Shown: positions 18,537 to 26,610 of the stretch, in pieces
Layout of the letters: each line of letters opens with the position of its first letter
How positions within the stretch are numbered: position 1 is the stretch's first letter
Source: an uncultured bacterium
GTDB lineage: Bacteria; Verrucomicrobiota; Lentisphaeria; Victivallales; UBA1829
NCBI GenBank assembly: GCA_949292215.1
Contig: CASEYW010000013.1
Span: 1-33,464 of the forward strand
Length of the DNA stretch: 33,464 bases
Direction: 5' to 3'
Translations under genes and position numbers: made by a program
Notes under the pieces: model-generated
Told to the model about the DNA's origin: nothing
The model's database searches: none
The model's input: only the letters and a program-made list of their open reading frames with translations

Positions 18537-18567
18537 GAGCCGGAATCCGTTCCGGCTCTTTTTCTTT
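18537..18567 (+). terminator. Rho-independent terminator after gcvH
   Basis: GAGCCGGAA (18537-18545) pairs perfectly with TTCCGGCTC (18550-18558) around a 4-base loop and is followed by TTTTTCTTT. It lies only 27 bases before the SGNH hydrolase start, so that gene depends on readthrough or on a promoter overlapping the hairpin. Confidence 0.85.
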
Positions 18568-18593
18568 CAATAAATCGGGTCAAGGAAATGAAT

Positions 18594-19241
18594 ATGCTTG
18601 AAATTCGCAACTTTGGAATCTGCGGCGCCTCTACTGGACGGATTCTGGCGGAGGAAGTGCCGGCTGCTCTGGTATTCCGTCCGGAACTGTCCATTCTGCT
18701 TGCCGGAACGAACAATACCTGCAACTCTCATGCTCTGACTGACATGAAGGTCTTTCAGGCCGAACTGTTCGCAATCCTGAACTCCCTGAAAAATGCCGGA
18801 TCACGCCTGATCCTGATGACAATTCCGCCATTTTGTCCCGAGCTTCTGCTTGAACGGCATGACAGGTCTGCTTACGGGGATTTTCCGCCGGAGGAGCGCG
18901 TTGCCGCGGCGAACCGGGTCATAGCTTCCGTTGCGGAGGAGACCGGTGCTGTGCTGGTTGATCTTCATTCCGCGTTTCTGACAAAGGAGCTCTCCGCGGC
19001 CGATTCCTACCTGACAAACCCGAACAACAGTGAGTATCGCGACGGACTGCATCCGAATCGCGACGGGTATGCACTGATGGCCGCTTTGCTTCTGGATGCA
19101 ATCCGGCGGAAGTCTCTGCCGTGTTCCCGGATTGCCTGTCTTGGCGACAGCATCACTTACGGACAGTATATGACCGGTGCCGGAACCGCCGACGGCGACA
19201 CTTATCCCGGCCAGCTCCGTGCTCTGCTGAACAATCCATGA
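18594..19241 (+). CDS. Small SGNH/GDSL-family hydrolase with circularly permuted motif order
   Basis: 215 residues from ATG 18594, with AAGGA seven bases upstream; ATG 18588 is too close to that site, and the longer frame crosses the gcvH terminator. SGNH hydrolases are serine esterases or lipases with blocks in the order I (GDS), II (Gly), III (GxN), V (DxxH). Here the protein begins with block II (IRNFGICGAS, residues 4-13), then block III (LLAGTNN, N40), then block V (DGLHPN, D150 and H153), and only then block I near the C-terminus (ACLGDSITYG, S186). The tail TYPGQLRALLNNP is the segment that in ordinary family members leads directly into block II. All four catalytic elements are therefore present in permuted order. 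No signal peptide is seen, so it is probably cytoplasmic; the substrate is unknown. The downstream membrane protein follows after 12 bases. Confidence 0.88.
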   Translation: MLEIRNFGICGASTGRILAEEVPAALVFRPELSILLAGTNNTCNSHALTDMKVFQAELFAILNSLKNAGSRLILMTIPPFCPELLLERHDRSAYGDFPPEERVAAANRVIASVAEETGAVLVDLHSAFLTKELSAADSYLTNPNNSEYRDGLHPNRDGYALMAALLLDAIRRKSLPCSRIACLGDSITYGQYMTGAGTADGDTYPGQLRALLNNP

Positions 19242-19253
19242 GAGGTGTTTCCC

Positions 19254-20084
19254 ATGTATGTTTTTGTGATTCTGCTGGCTATTCTCACTTCCTGCCTCTG
19301 GCTTCTGCCGAAGTTCAGGAGAAGCTGCGACCGCAATGTGATTGCGTTGAAATCCTCCGGAGCAGGATGCCTCGGACTGATCGTGCTGCTGGCGCTTTCC
19401 GGGGTTCTTGTGGCGCTGCTGCATCCGCCTGAGATCCTGATTCTGCTGGTGCTGATCGCATTTCTGTTCGTACCGATCATTGCTCTGCTGTTTTCCTCGT
19501 TCATGGCGGTTAAACTGCATACCTGGCAGAAAGGCACGGGGAAAGCGCCTGCAGTCCGTGCCGCACTCTATTTCCTTTGTTTTACGCTGATCGGGATTCT
19601 GATCTGGAGTGCCGGAACCTATCTGAAAATGCGGGAATTTCAGGAGCGCTGGCGGATGGATTGTTCCGGACGGATCGACGGTGTCGCCTCCATTGCCCTG
19701 GAACAGCGGCTTCTGCATCCGGTCTTCTGGAAATTCGCCGCGCGTGTGGTGGTTGTTTCTCCGGAGGGGGACCGGAAGACGGTCTCCCTGCCGGATGCGT
19801 TCAATGGTACGCAGCTGGTCAATCTTTATGAGCTTCCTCCGGTCAAAGGTACATCTCCGGGACTGATCCTGTTTGCGGATGCTTTCCGTATCGCCGCCGT
19901 AGATCCCGCCTCAATGCGGGTCTATTCCGTCCGGCGGGAGAAGAATTCCGTATTCCTGGACGAAACAGAGATCACCGCTTGGAATCTGTTCAAACGTGCA
20001 AAATATCTCGGTGCCATGCGCGGAAACAAGTTTGTTCCGCCGGAGATGAGCCGCGAGACTCCGCTGAAAAGCATGTACGAATAA
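19254..20084 (+). CDS. Membrane protein of unknown function
   Basis: 276 residues from ATG 19254, with agagg eight bases upstream (a GTG at 19245 overlaps that site and is less likely). There are four hydrophobic segments in the N-terminal half: about residues 1-17, 34-54, 57-84 and 100-118. A soluble C-terminal domain of roughly 150 residues follows, mixed beta (FAARVVVVSPEGDRKTVSL; LILFADAFRIAAVDP; RVYSVRREKNSVFL). I do not recognise a family. It starts 12 bases after the SGNH hydrolase and is almost certainly cotranscribed with it. It ends at a bidirectional-looking hairpin shared with the convergent phosphofructokinase gene. Confidence 0.85.
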   Translation: MYVFVILLAILTSCLWLLPKFRRSCDRNVIALKSSGAGCLGLIVLLALSGVLVALLHPPEILILLVLIAFLFVPIIALLFSSFMAVKLHTWQKGTGKAPAVRAALYFLCFTLIGILIWSAGTYLKMREFQERWRMDCSGRIDGVASIALEQRLLHPVFWKFAARVVVVSPEGDRKTVSLPDAFNGTQLVNLYELPPVKGTSPGLILFADAFRIAAVDPASMRVYSVRREKNSVFLDETEITAWNLFKRAKYLGAMRGNKFVPPEMSRETPLKSMYE

Positions 20085-20118
20085 AAACAGAAGCCTTTGC
20101 GTGAACAACGCAAAGGCT
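20083..20118 (-). terminator. Terminator between convergent genes
   Basis: AGCCTTTGCGT (20092-20102) pairs perfectly with ACGCAAAGGCT (20108-20118), 11 base pairs with a 5-base loop. Read on the minus strand the stem is followed by a T run (the A run at 20083-20087), so it best fits the phosphofructokinase gene. It also lies directly after the plus-strand membrane protein and may serve both. Confidence 0.75.
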
Positions 20119-20244
20119 GTCGTACATTCAGGGAAAAAGAAATGCGCGGGAGGAAAAAACGCTTCTCAAGGCAGTTTTCTCTCCCTTGCACTGCAATGGC
20201 CTATTCCGCAGAGATGGCGCTTCGCAGGAGATCTCCGGATGATT

Positions 20245-22506
20245 TCATCCGTTCCGTGGTTTCGGCGGGATCGCTTCCGTCTGTGCCTGGAGAGAAGCCG
20301 GGGAATTTGCCAGAATATGGGTGACTTCATAATAGCCTTCCCACCACTGACGCAATGGCCGCTGCCATTCCTCGCAAACCATTTTCTCAAGTTCATCCTG
20401 TTCGAAGATCATCGCTTTCCCGCCTGCCTGACCGACCATGGCGCAACTGTCGTTTTTCGTGCGGATGCGCTCAAGAATCTGCCGGGTCGCCTCGTAGGCG
20501 AGCCGTGCCGCGAGAATTCGGTCGAATGGACTTGGATCGCCGCCCTGCTGCATCGGTCCGAGAATGGTTTTGCGGACATCAAACCAGTTTCCTCCTTCCT
20601 GATCGAAGAGGGCGGAGATGAAATTGATGTCATAAGTCGGATTCGCCCGTTCGTTGCGGATGATCAGAGCTGTGCGGCGTCCCGCGCGGAAACTGTTGAC
20701 CAGCGAGTGCGTGTGCTTCTGGAGCATATCGACATTGACGCCCATTTCGTGCATATAGATATATTCCGCTCCGGTCGCCATTCCGCTCATCATGGCGAGG
20801 AAGCCGCAGAAGCGGCCCATAACCTCGACAATGAACAGCCTTCGGGCGCTGTCGGAAGAGTTTTTGATTTTGTCAATTGCCTGTACGATCGTATTCAGCG
20901 CCGTATCACAGCCAATAGAGAGTTCCACACCCGGCAGATTGTTGTTGATGCTGGCGGGAATGCAGATCAGCGGAATGCGGAAGATTTCAAATGTTTTTCT
21001 TGCCGCATGGAGTTTGGAAGCCAGAGTGTAGGCTGTCCACCCGCCGATGATGATCAGACCGTCGATCCGGTTTTTTTCAAGATTGGCGGCGATTCTGTAA
21101 TAATCGGATTCTTTCGGCAGGGTCCGGTTGGTTCCGAGTTTGGTTCCGCCGGAGCCAGCCCAGCTGTCGACTTCCATCCAGGATAGTTCACGGAAACGGC
21201 CGGCAATGAGCCCTTCCACGCCGTCTTCCACGCCAATGACTTCGTGTCCTTCGTTCATGGCGACCCGGACGATAGTGCGGATTGCATTGTTCATTCCCGG
21301 GGCCGGCCAGCCTGACGTGATGACCGCGATCCTGGAGTTCTGCTCCAGTTTCGCCGTTGCGGGACTGACCTGCGCCTGCACGTTGACCAGATTACAGGTC
21401 TTGCTCCAGTCGATTCCGCGCATCTCCTCTGCTTTTGCGTATTTGCCCTCCTTCAAGGCGGAGGCGATCGCGCGGGTCTTCTCAACCGATTCAATCAGGG
21501 GGGCAACTGCGATGCGGTTGTTGCTGGAAACGACAATGACGGATTCGTTATCCGGATTGTCCTTCATCAGTTCCTTGACCGCCTGATAGCCGTATGCCGT
21601 GCTCATATAGCGGTCGTAAGCGCTCGGTGCGCCGCCGCGCTGGACATGGCCGAGAATCGTGATGCGACATTCCAGGTTGAGTTTTTCCTCGATGATTTTC
21701 TGAACCTGATCACAGGTGATGGGGTTGCCGTTGAGGTCACGTGCGCCTTCCGCCATAATGATGATATTGTCGCGCCGTCCGGCAAGATGTCCGGCATGGA
21801 GCAGTTCGCACATCTTGTCCTCCCATCCGGCTTCCGGGGGATGCTCGGGGATGAAGACCCACGAGGCTCCGGAGGCAATGGCACTCATCAGTGCAAGATA
21901 TCCGCAGTTGCGGCCCATGACTTCGACAATAAAGATCCTCTGGTGACTGTATGCTGTGCTGCGAAGTGCATCGACCGCATCCGTGATGCGGTGCAGGGCG
22001 GAGTCGGCTCCGATGGTCATGTCGGTATTTGCCATGTCATTGTCAATGGAACCCACAAGACCGACAATGCGAAGCTGCGGACAGGCCGCCTGTTGTGCAG
22101 GAGTGATGCGTCCTGCCGCTGCCAGCTCCGTGAGCAGTCCTGCCCAGTCCTGACTGAACTGGTCCGCTCCGCTGAGACTGCCGTCTCCGCCGATGACGAC
22201 AAGACTGTCAATTCCCCGCTTGACCAGATTTTCCGCTGCTTTGAGCAGTCCTTCCCGCGTCCGGAACTCTTTGCTGCGGGCGGTGCCGATGATCGTTCCC
22301 CCCTGCTGCATGATCCCGGAAACGGAAGTCCACTCCATCCGGACGATCCGATCTTCAATCAATCCCTGATATCCTTCATAGACCGCATAAACCTCCATAC
22401 CATAGGCGATTCCGCCACGAACCACGGCGCGGACTGCCGCGTTCATACCCGGGGCATCGCCGCCGCTGGTAAGAAGTGCGATTGCTTTTTTTCCTTCTTC
22501 GTTCAT
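20245..22506 (-). CDS. Fused two-domain 6-phosphofructokinase, eukaryote-like architecture
   Basis: 753 residues, about twice the bacterial PfkA length; ATG at 22506 with aggga upstream. It would phosphorylate fructose 6-phosphate in glycolysis. The N-terminal half has an intact active site: LLTSGGDAPGMNAA, VVIGGDGSL (residues 104-111) and GSIDND with catalytic D155, then MGRNCGYLAL and LGHVQRGGAPSAYDR. The C-terminal half repeats the fold (ITSGWPAPGMNNA, VEVMGRFCGFLA, LGPMQQGGDPSPFDR) but has GGWTAY in place of GGDGS and PASINNNLPG in place of GTIDND, so the catalytic Asp is lost. This mirrors animal and fungal PFK-1, where the C-terminal half became regulatory. TTGAAA-16-TATTTT at 22543-22570 may be its promoter; a terminator follows. 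Confidence 0.95.
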   Translation of the reverse strand: MNEEGKKAIALLTSGGDAPGMNAAVRAVVRGGIAYGMEVYAVYEGYQGLIEDRIVRMEWTSVSGIMQQGGTIIGTARSKEFRTREGLLKAAENLVKRGIDSLVVIGGDGSLSGADQFSQDWAGLLTELAAAGRITPAQQAACPQLRIVGLVGSIDNDMANTDMTIGADSALHRITDAVDALRSTAYSHQRIFIVEVMGRNCGYLALMSAIASGASWVFIPEHPPEAGWEDKMCELLHAGHLAGRRDNIIIMAEGARDLNGNPITCDQVQKIIEEKLNLECRITILGHVQRGGAPSAYDRYMSTAYGYQAVKELMKDNPDNESVIVVSSNNRIAVAPLIESVEKTRAIASALKEGKYAKAEEMRGIDWSKTCNLVNVQAQVSPATAKLEQNSRIAVITSGWPAPGMNNAIRTIVRVAMNEGHEVIGVEDGVEGLIAGRFRELSWMEVDSWAGSGGTKLGTNRTLPKESDYYRIAANLEKNRIDGLIIIGGWTAYTLASKLHAARKTFEIFRIPLICIPASINNNLPGVELSIGCDTALNTIVQAIDKIKNSSDSARRLFIVEVMGRFCGFLAMMSGMATGAEYIYMHEMGVNVDMLQKHTHSLVNSFRAGRRTALIIRNERANPTYDINFISALFDQEGGNWFDVRKTILGPMQQGGDPSPFDRILAARLAYEATRQILERIRTKNDSCAMVGQAGGKAMIFEQDELEKMVCEEWQRPLRQWWEGYYEVTHILANSPASLQAQTEAIPPKPRNG

Positions 22507-22542
22507 TCTGGTACTCCCTGAAAGTAGTTCTGCTTTTCGGGA

Positions 22543-22570
22543 AAAATACCACGCAAATCCGTTTTTTCAA
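22543..22570 (-). promoter_or_regulatory. Possible promoter of the phosphofructokinase gene
   Basis: On the minus strand TTGAAA (22570-22565) and TATTTT (22548-22543) are 16 bases apart, about 40 bases before the ATG. The fit is moderate. Confidence 0.35.
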
Positions 22571-22636
22571 AATAAATTTTGATTTTAATTCTGTTAAAAT
22601 TCCGGATTGCCGCAATCGTTCTGAACCATCTTCCGA

Positions 22637-23578
22637 TTACAGGCAGATGATCACAATTCCCGCGATTCCCAGTGCGAATCCCGTTTTCTGCAGAAATCCG
22701 GTTTTTTCCCGCAGGATCAGAGCGCTGTACAGGAAAAAGCCGATGATGCAGGAACTCACTACAAGCGGGTAGCCAAGCGATCCGGCATCCGCCTTCGCCA
22801 GAGCGTCAAGCGCATTGTAGAAGAGCAGATAGCTTGCCGTCAGGCCGACTGCATTCAGCGAGAGCGCAAACAGAAGAAGTTTCCGGATTTCCCCCGGAAT
22901 GAATTTCGGGCGAAGAAGTGTTCCTGCTGCCAATCCGCCGGAAAGCCACCCGCCAAGGGCCCCTGTCTGCGCGAAAAAGGCCCGGTAGACACTCCCGATC
23001 GCCTCTCCGCTGTTCAGATACGACGGCAGATTTCCGCAGCACTGATTGATTCCGCAGAGCACCATCGCAAGAAGGGCAAACAGATACCATGTTTTTTTCT
23101 GTTCCATCCGGGAGGCGTCAGAATCTTGCTTGTTTTCCTTGCCGAGTCCGAAGAGAAGCACACTGACAACGATCAGGAGAATGCCCGTAATTCGGGTGAT
23201 GCTCGGAGAAACATCAAAAAGCAGAATCCCCATGAGAAAAGGAAAAATCAGTCCTGCCTGTACGATGGACCAGATGATTCCGTTCGGTCCGCGTTTCATT
23301 GCCGCTCCCATTGCAAGGAACATGAAGTAATTCAGAAAACCGTTGCCGAACATGGCTGCGGCAGTGATCCATTTTGTCTCAACAGGGATTTCCGGTCGTG
23401 TTTGCCGCAGCAGATACATTCCGCACAGAATCGAGAGACTGACCGTGATTCCGATCAGTGTCTGAAAAAGCTGAAGATATGGAATGTTCAGCTTGTGTTT
23501 TGCCGCATAACTGATGACGACTCCGATCCAGATCCAGCTTATGCCGGTCAGAACAGCGAACAGAATTCCGGTAAACAT
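22637..23578 (-). CDS. EamA/DMT-type multi-helix transporter
   Basis: 313 residues from the ATG at 23578, with aaggag 11 bases upstream; the longer frame runs back into the GH28-like gene and is not used. About ten hydrophobic helices are present, starting MFTGILFAVLTGISWIWIGV, arranged as two similar halves as in the drug/metabolite transporter superfamily. The second half ends with the EamA-typical AGSLGYPLVVSSCIIGFF and a final helix GFALGIAGIVIICL. The N-terminal part also resembles RhaT-like sugar permeases of the same superfamily. As last gene of a glycosidase operon it probably imports the released sugar; the substrate is inference. It starts 7 bases after the GH28-like stop codon. Confidence 0.85.
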   Translation of the reverse strand: MFTGILFAVLTGISWIWIGVVISYAAKHKLNIPYLQLFQTLIGITVSLSILCGMYLLRQTRPEIPVETKWITAAAMFGNGFLNYFMFLAMGAAMKRGPNGIIWSIVQAGLIFPFLMGILLFDVSPSITRITGILLIVVSVLLFGLGKENKQDSDASRMEQKKTWYLFALLAMVLCGINQCCGNLPSYLNSGEAIGSVYRAFFAQTGALGGWLSGGLAAGTLLRPKFIPGEIRKLLLFALSLNAVGLTASYLLFYNALDALAKADAGSLGYPLVVSSCIIGFFLYSALILREKTGFLQKTGFALGIAGIVIICL

Positions 23579-23585
23579 GGAACTG

Positions 23586-24947
23586 TTATCTCCTTTTTCT
23601 GTTGAAACGGCTTCCGGAGAGGCTTTCCCGGTCCGGCTCAATCCGGCAGCTTTGCGGATTGTCACTGCGGACTCCTTTCGGGAAAACGCAGTTCCGGATA
23701 ACAATGCCGCTGGAATATTCCGCCGAAAGATCGTGTTTCCATCCGGGATGTTCCGTCATCCAGCGGATTCTCACGTTGTCAAATTCGATCCGTTCCGCGT
23801 ACTTGAGACGGATTGCGCAGTCTTTGGAATCGTAGCCCCACATCCTTTCCGGGGACCAGTATGGCCGTTCCCCGATTCCGCTGCAGGCAAATTCGACATC
23901 CTGAAAACGGATGTCGGCGACGCTTCCGTTTTCAGCTCCCAGAAGATTGCTTGTCAGCTCTCCTGTTCCGGTGAGGTTGCGGAAAGAGATGTTGCGGATG
24001 TAGCGGAATTCCTTCATCGGTTCCTGTCCTTCGACATTCATCAGCTTGATGTTGAACGGACGTTTTGTTTCCATCCGCAGATTGCTGAACACGATGCCCT
24101 CAATAGAGGTTCCCGGAGACGACGGACTGAAACGGGAAATCAGGCAGATTCCTGTACGGGACCCTTCGATCATCAGATTCTCAAACGAGCAGTTCCGGAT
24201 GCAGCTGTTTCCGACTCCGACGCGGATGGCATTGTCGTTGAAACTGGAAAGAATGCAGTCGGATACCAGTACATGTTCACAGATGCGCTTCCGTTTGAGA
24301 GAGACGTTGTTGCCGCGCAGGGTGATGGCATCATCTCCCGTATGGATGATGCAGTTGCGGATGATGACGTCGGAACAGCAGTCTACATCGATGCCGTCAT
24401 TCGTTGCCAGCAGCGGTTCTCCGGTGATCCGGAGACCGGAAATCCGGACCTCCTCGCATCCGTGCAGAAAGAGATGCCAGTAGGAGGCATTGTTCAGATG
24501 CACATCGCTGATCCGGATGTTCCGGCATTCACAGAAGTAAATCATCTGTCCGGGGCGTTCCGGATTCGGTTTCCAGGCGGGAGTGTCGGTACATTTTTCC
24601 CGCATCCAGAAGAAGGCGTTTCCTTCGATGCGACCGCTTCCGGAAAGAACGATGTTTTCCTGTTCCACTGCCGCAATCAGATGCGCTCCGGTAACCTGTT
24701 CCGCGGAAAATACCTCATTCTGCGGACAGAAATCATCCGTGTTGTAATCCTCTCTTCTGTGGCTTGCACGGAGGACCGCGTCCGGAGCCAGATGGAGTCC
24801 TCCGTTGCTTTTCAGGAAAAGGGTTCCTGTCACATAAACTCCACCGGGAATATAGACCATTCCTCCTGCGTCAATTGCTTTCTGGATGGCCTTTGTATCG
24901 TTGTTTTTTCCGTCTCCGGCGGCGCCGAATGCTTTTACATTATTCAT
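23586..24947 (-). CDS. GH28-like (polygalacturonase-type) parallel beta-helix glycosidase
   Basis: 453 residues, ATG at 24947 overlapping the stop of the GH9-like gene (ATGA). The N-terminus VKAFGAAGDGKNNDTKAIQ is typical of pectate-lyase/GH28 beta-helix proteins, followed by a long beta-helix with many N/C ladder residues. GH28 acidic residues are visible: NDGIDVD (D184, D187) and TGDDAITLR (D205, D206). The usual GH28 HGxSxGS and RIK motifs are not evident; NAIRVGVGNS and GICLIS stand at those places, so it is a divergent member. No signal peptide is visible, which suggests it acts in the cytoplasm on imported oligosaccharides or is exported by another route. Substrate may be a uronic-acid or rhamnose-containing glycan. 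Confidence 0.88.
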   Translation of the reverse strand: MNNVKAFGAAGDGKNNDTKAIQKAIDAGGMVYIPGGVYVTGTLFLKSNGGLHLAPDAVLRASHRREDYNTDDFCPQNEVFSAEQVTGAHLIAAVEQENIVLSGSGRIEGNAFFWMREKCTDTPAWKPNPERPGQMIYFCECRNIRISDVHLNNASYWHLFLHGCEEVRISGLRITGEPLLATNDGIDVDCCSDVIIRNCIIHTGDDAITLRGNNVSLKRKRICEHVLVSDCILSSFNDNAIRVGVGNSCIRNCSFENLMIEGSRTGICLISRFSPSSPGTSIEGIVFSNLRMETKRPFNIKLMNVEGQEPMKEFRYIRNISFRNLTGTGELTSNLLGAENGSVADIRFQDVEFACSGIGERPYWSPERMWGYDSKDCAIRLKYAERIEFDNVRIRWMTEHPGWKHDLSAEYSSGIVIRNCVFPKGVRSDNPQSCRIEPDRESLSGSRFNRKRR

Positions 24948-26599
24948 GATAACGGCGCCTTTCCTTTTTTCTTTTCGGTCTGTTGCAGATCTCCGAACAT
25001 GCGCAGACAGAGAGCAACGGCCGGCATATCGTATTCTCCATTTACCACATGCGGAACCGCTCCGGGGAGGAAGGGAGTACTGGGGAAAAACTGCCCGAAG
25101 ACTTTCAGCGGATAATGGTTGTAGCCGATTCCATTGATGCAGGATGCTTCATCCGCGTTGCCTCCGCAGAGCCAGTCTGCGCAGAATTGAGCTTCCGCAA
25201 GAAGTTCTGTTTTTCCGGTAAGTTCGGCTCCTGCCGCCAGGAGGATCGCGTAATAGGCGGTCAGCGCGGTGCCTCCTTGAGAAATCATCCCTTTGACGGT
25301 CCCCTCTTCTCCCTCTATTTTGCCGAATTCAATGCTTCCAGCCGGGGCAGAGCGTTCCGGGGAGGCAAAAAGTTTCGGGAGCCATTGATGTTCGGTTTTT
25401 CCGATTGCCCGTTCCAGCATTTGGAGATAAGCGTTGAATACTTGTTTCCAGCGCGGTGCGTCCGGGTGTTCGGGAAAGGCGCGCAGGAGTTCCGCGAACA
25501 GGAGCGGACCGCAGGTGATAAAGTTATAGGTGCAGTCCAGGAATGCCGCGGTTGAAGAGTTCTGGTGTGCCCGGAAATATCCGGCGAGAGGATTTTCCGT
25601 TCCATTCCCGGGAATCTGGAGATCCGCCAGAGCAGAAGCGGATTCTGCCGCGGCGGAATGATAGGGGGCTTTCCCGGTGGCTCGAAACAGTTCCAGTGCG
25701 GTTGCTCCCCGCAGAGAATGCCAGACAGCTCCTCCTCTGGTGGACTGCCAGTAAAATCCTCCCTGTGTTCCACGCGGAAGATTCCTGACCGGAGGGACAT
25801 AGGGATGTTCGAAACAGTCGGCTTGTTCCATAAAGTCCCAGATGCGGACAGCGGTTTCCAGACATCGCTTTGCAGAGTCGCAATCGGCACCTTTTCCCTG
25901 GAAATAATCTGCTGCAGCCGCAAGCATCTGACAGACAATATAGTTCTCCGGCATTGCTGCGGGCGAGTTGTAATAATTTCTCGGGCCGTATCCGATCGGT
26001 ACGAACTGGCAGTCATATACGAATCCCTCCGGAGAAACGACTTTCAGAAAATAGTCGCATCCCCAGCGGATTTCATCCCGGATGCTTCCCTTGTCCCAGA
26101 GGGGATCGGTACTCCGCGCGAAACGAATCAGATTATAGAGGCTGCCCCCGACCCCTCCTGCCCAGCACCGCAGATCCGCCGATTGATGGTAGCCTCCGCG
26201 GAAATCTCCTTTCCGGTCCGTTCCGATGATGGGACAGAGATCCTGATGGCACTTTCCTGTCCATCCGAGATCGCTTCCGCATCTCTGCCAAGTAAAGTAC
26301 AGCAGGAGCATCCGTTCCGCGCAGTCGTAGAGGTTTTCCCGGATGACAAAGGGACGGCTGATGCTGTTTCCGCACTTCACCCGGTAATCACCGGGATGTT
26401 TCCAGTCGGAAAAATCTCCTCGCCAGAGAGAAGCTTTCCGCTGGAGGCGTCCTTTCCGGACGGTATGCCATTCGACCGTTTCATCCATTGTCTGGAGTTC
26501 AAAGTCATCTGTTTCGGGTTGTTCCATGAAAAACTGTTTAGGCATTTCCGGCAGGAAGCCGATCTGGTTCAGACGGAATCCCGTACAATGATTCTGCAT
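24944..26599 (-). CDS. GH9-like glycosidase with N-terminal Ig-like (CelD_N) domain
   Basis: 551 residues from ATG 26599, with aaggaa seven bases upstream; an upstream ATG at 26623 would overlap the previous gene and lacks a site. The N-terminus HCTGFRLNQIGFLPEMPKQF matches the Ig-like domain that precedes GH9 catalytic (alpha/alpha)6 barrels, ending near residue 90. The barrel follows. At the place of the GH9 GGWYDAGD signature it reads GGYHQSAD: the second Asp (catalytic base) is kept, the first is Gln. Near the C-terminus VNGEYDMPAVAL matches the region of the catalytic acid Glu. No signal peptide is seen. It starts 11 bases after the GH39-like stop. It is probably an exo-acting glycosidase rather than a classical cellulase; this is inference. 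Confidence 0.82.
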   Translation of the reverse strand: MQNHCTGFRLNQIGFLPEMPKQFFMEQPETDDFELQTMDETVEWHTVRKGRLQRKASLWRGDFSDWKHPGDYRVKCGNSISRPFVIRENLYDCAERMLLLYFTWQRCGSDLGWTGKCHQDLCPIIGTDRKGDFRGGYHQSADLRCWAGGVGGSLYNLIRFARSTDPLWDKGSIRDEIRWGCDYFLKVVSPEGFVYDCQFVPIGYGPRNYYNSPAAMPENYIVCQMLAAAADYFQGKGADCDSAKRCLETAVRIWDFMEQADCFEHPYVPPVRNLPRGTQGGFYWQSTRGGAVWHSLRGATALELFRATGKAPYHSAAAESASALADLQIPGNGTENPLAGYFRAHQNSSTAAFLDCTYNFITCGPLLFAELLRAFPEHPDAPRWKQVFNAYLQMLERAIGKTEHQWLPKLFASPERSAPAGSIEFGKIEGEEGTVKGMISQGGTALTAYYAILLAAGAELTGKTELLAEAQFCADWLCGGNADEASCINGIGYNHYPLKVFGQFFPSTPFLPGAVPHVVNGEYDMPAVALCLRMFGDLQQTEKKKGKAPLS

Positions 26600-26610
26600 T
26601 CTGCCGTTCC

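Noticed and set aside
18525..18593. Upstream extension of the SGNH hydrolase to a TTG at 18525
   Set aside because: It would translate through the gcvH terminator; ATG 18594 has AAGGA at good spacing.
20101..22521. Plus-strand frames of 361 and 291 codons opposite the phosphofructokinase
   Set aside because: Shadows of the fused phosphofructokinase; the first begins within the terminator hairpin.
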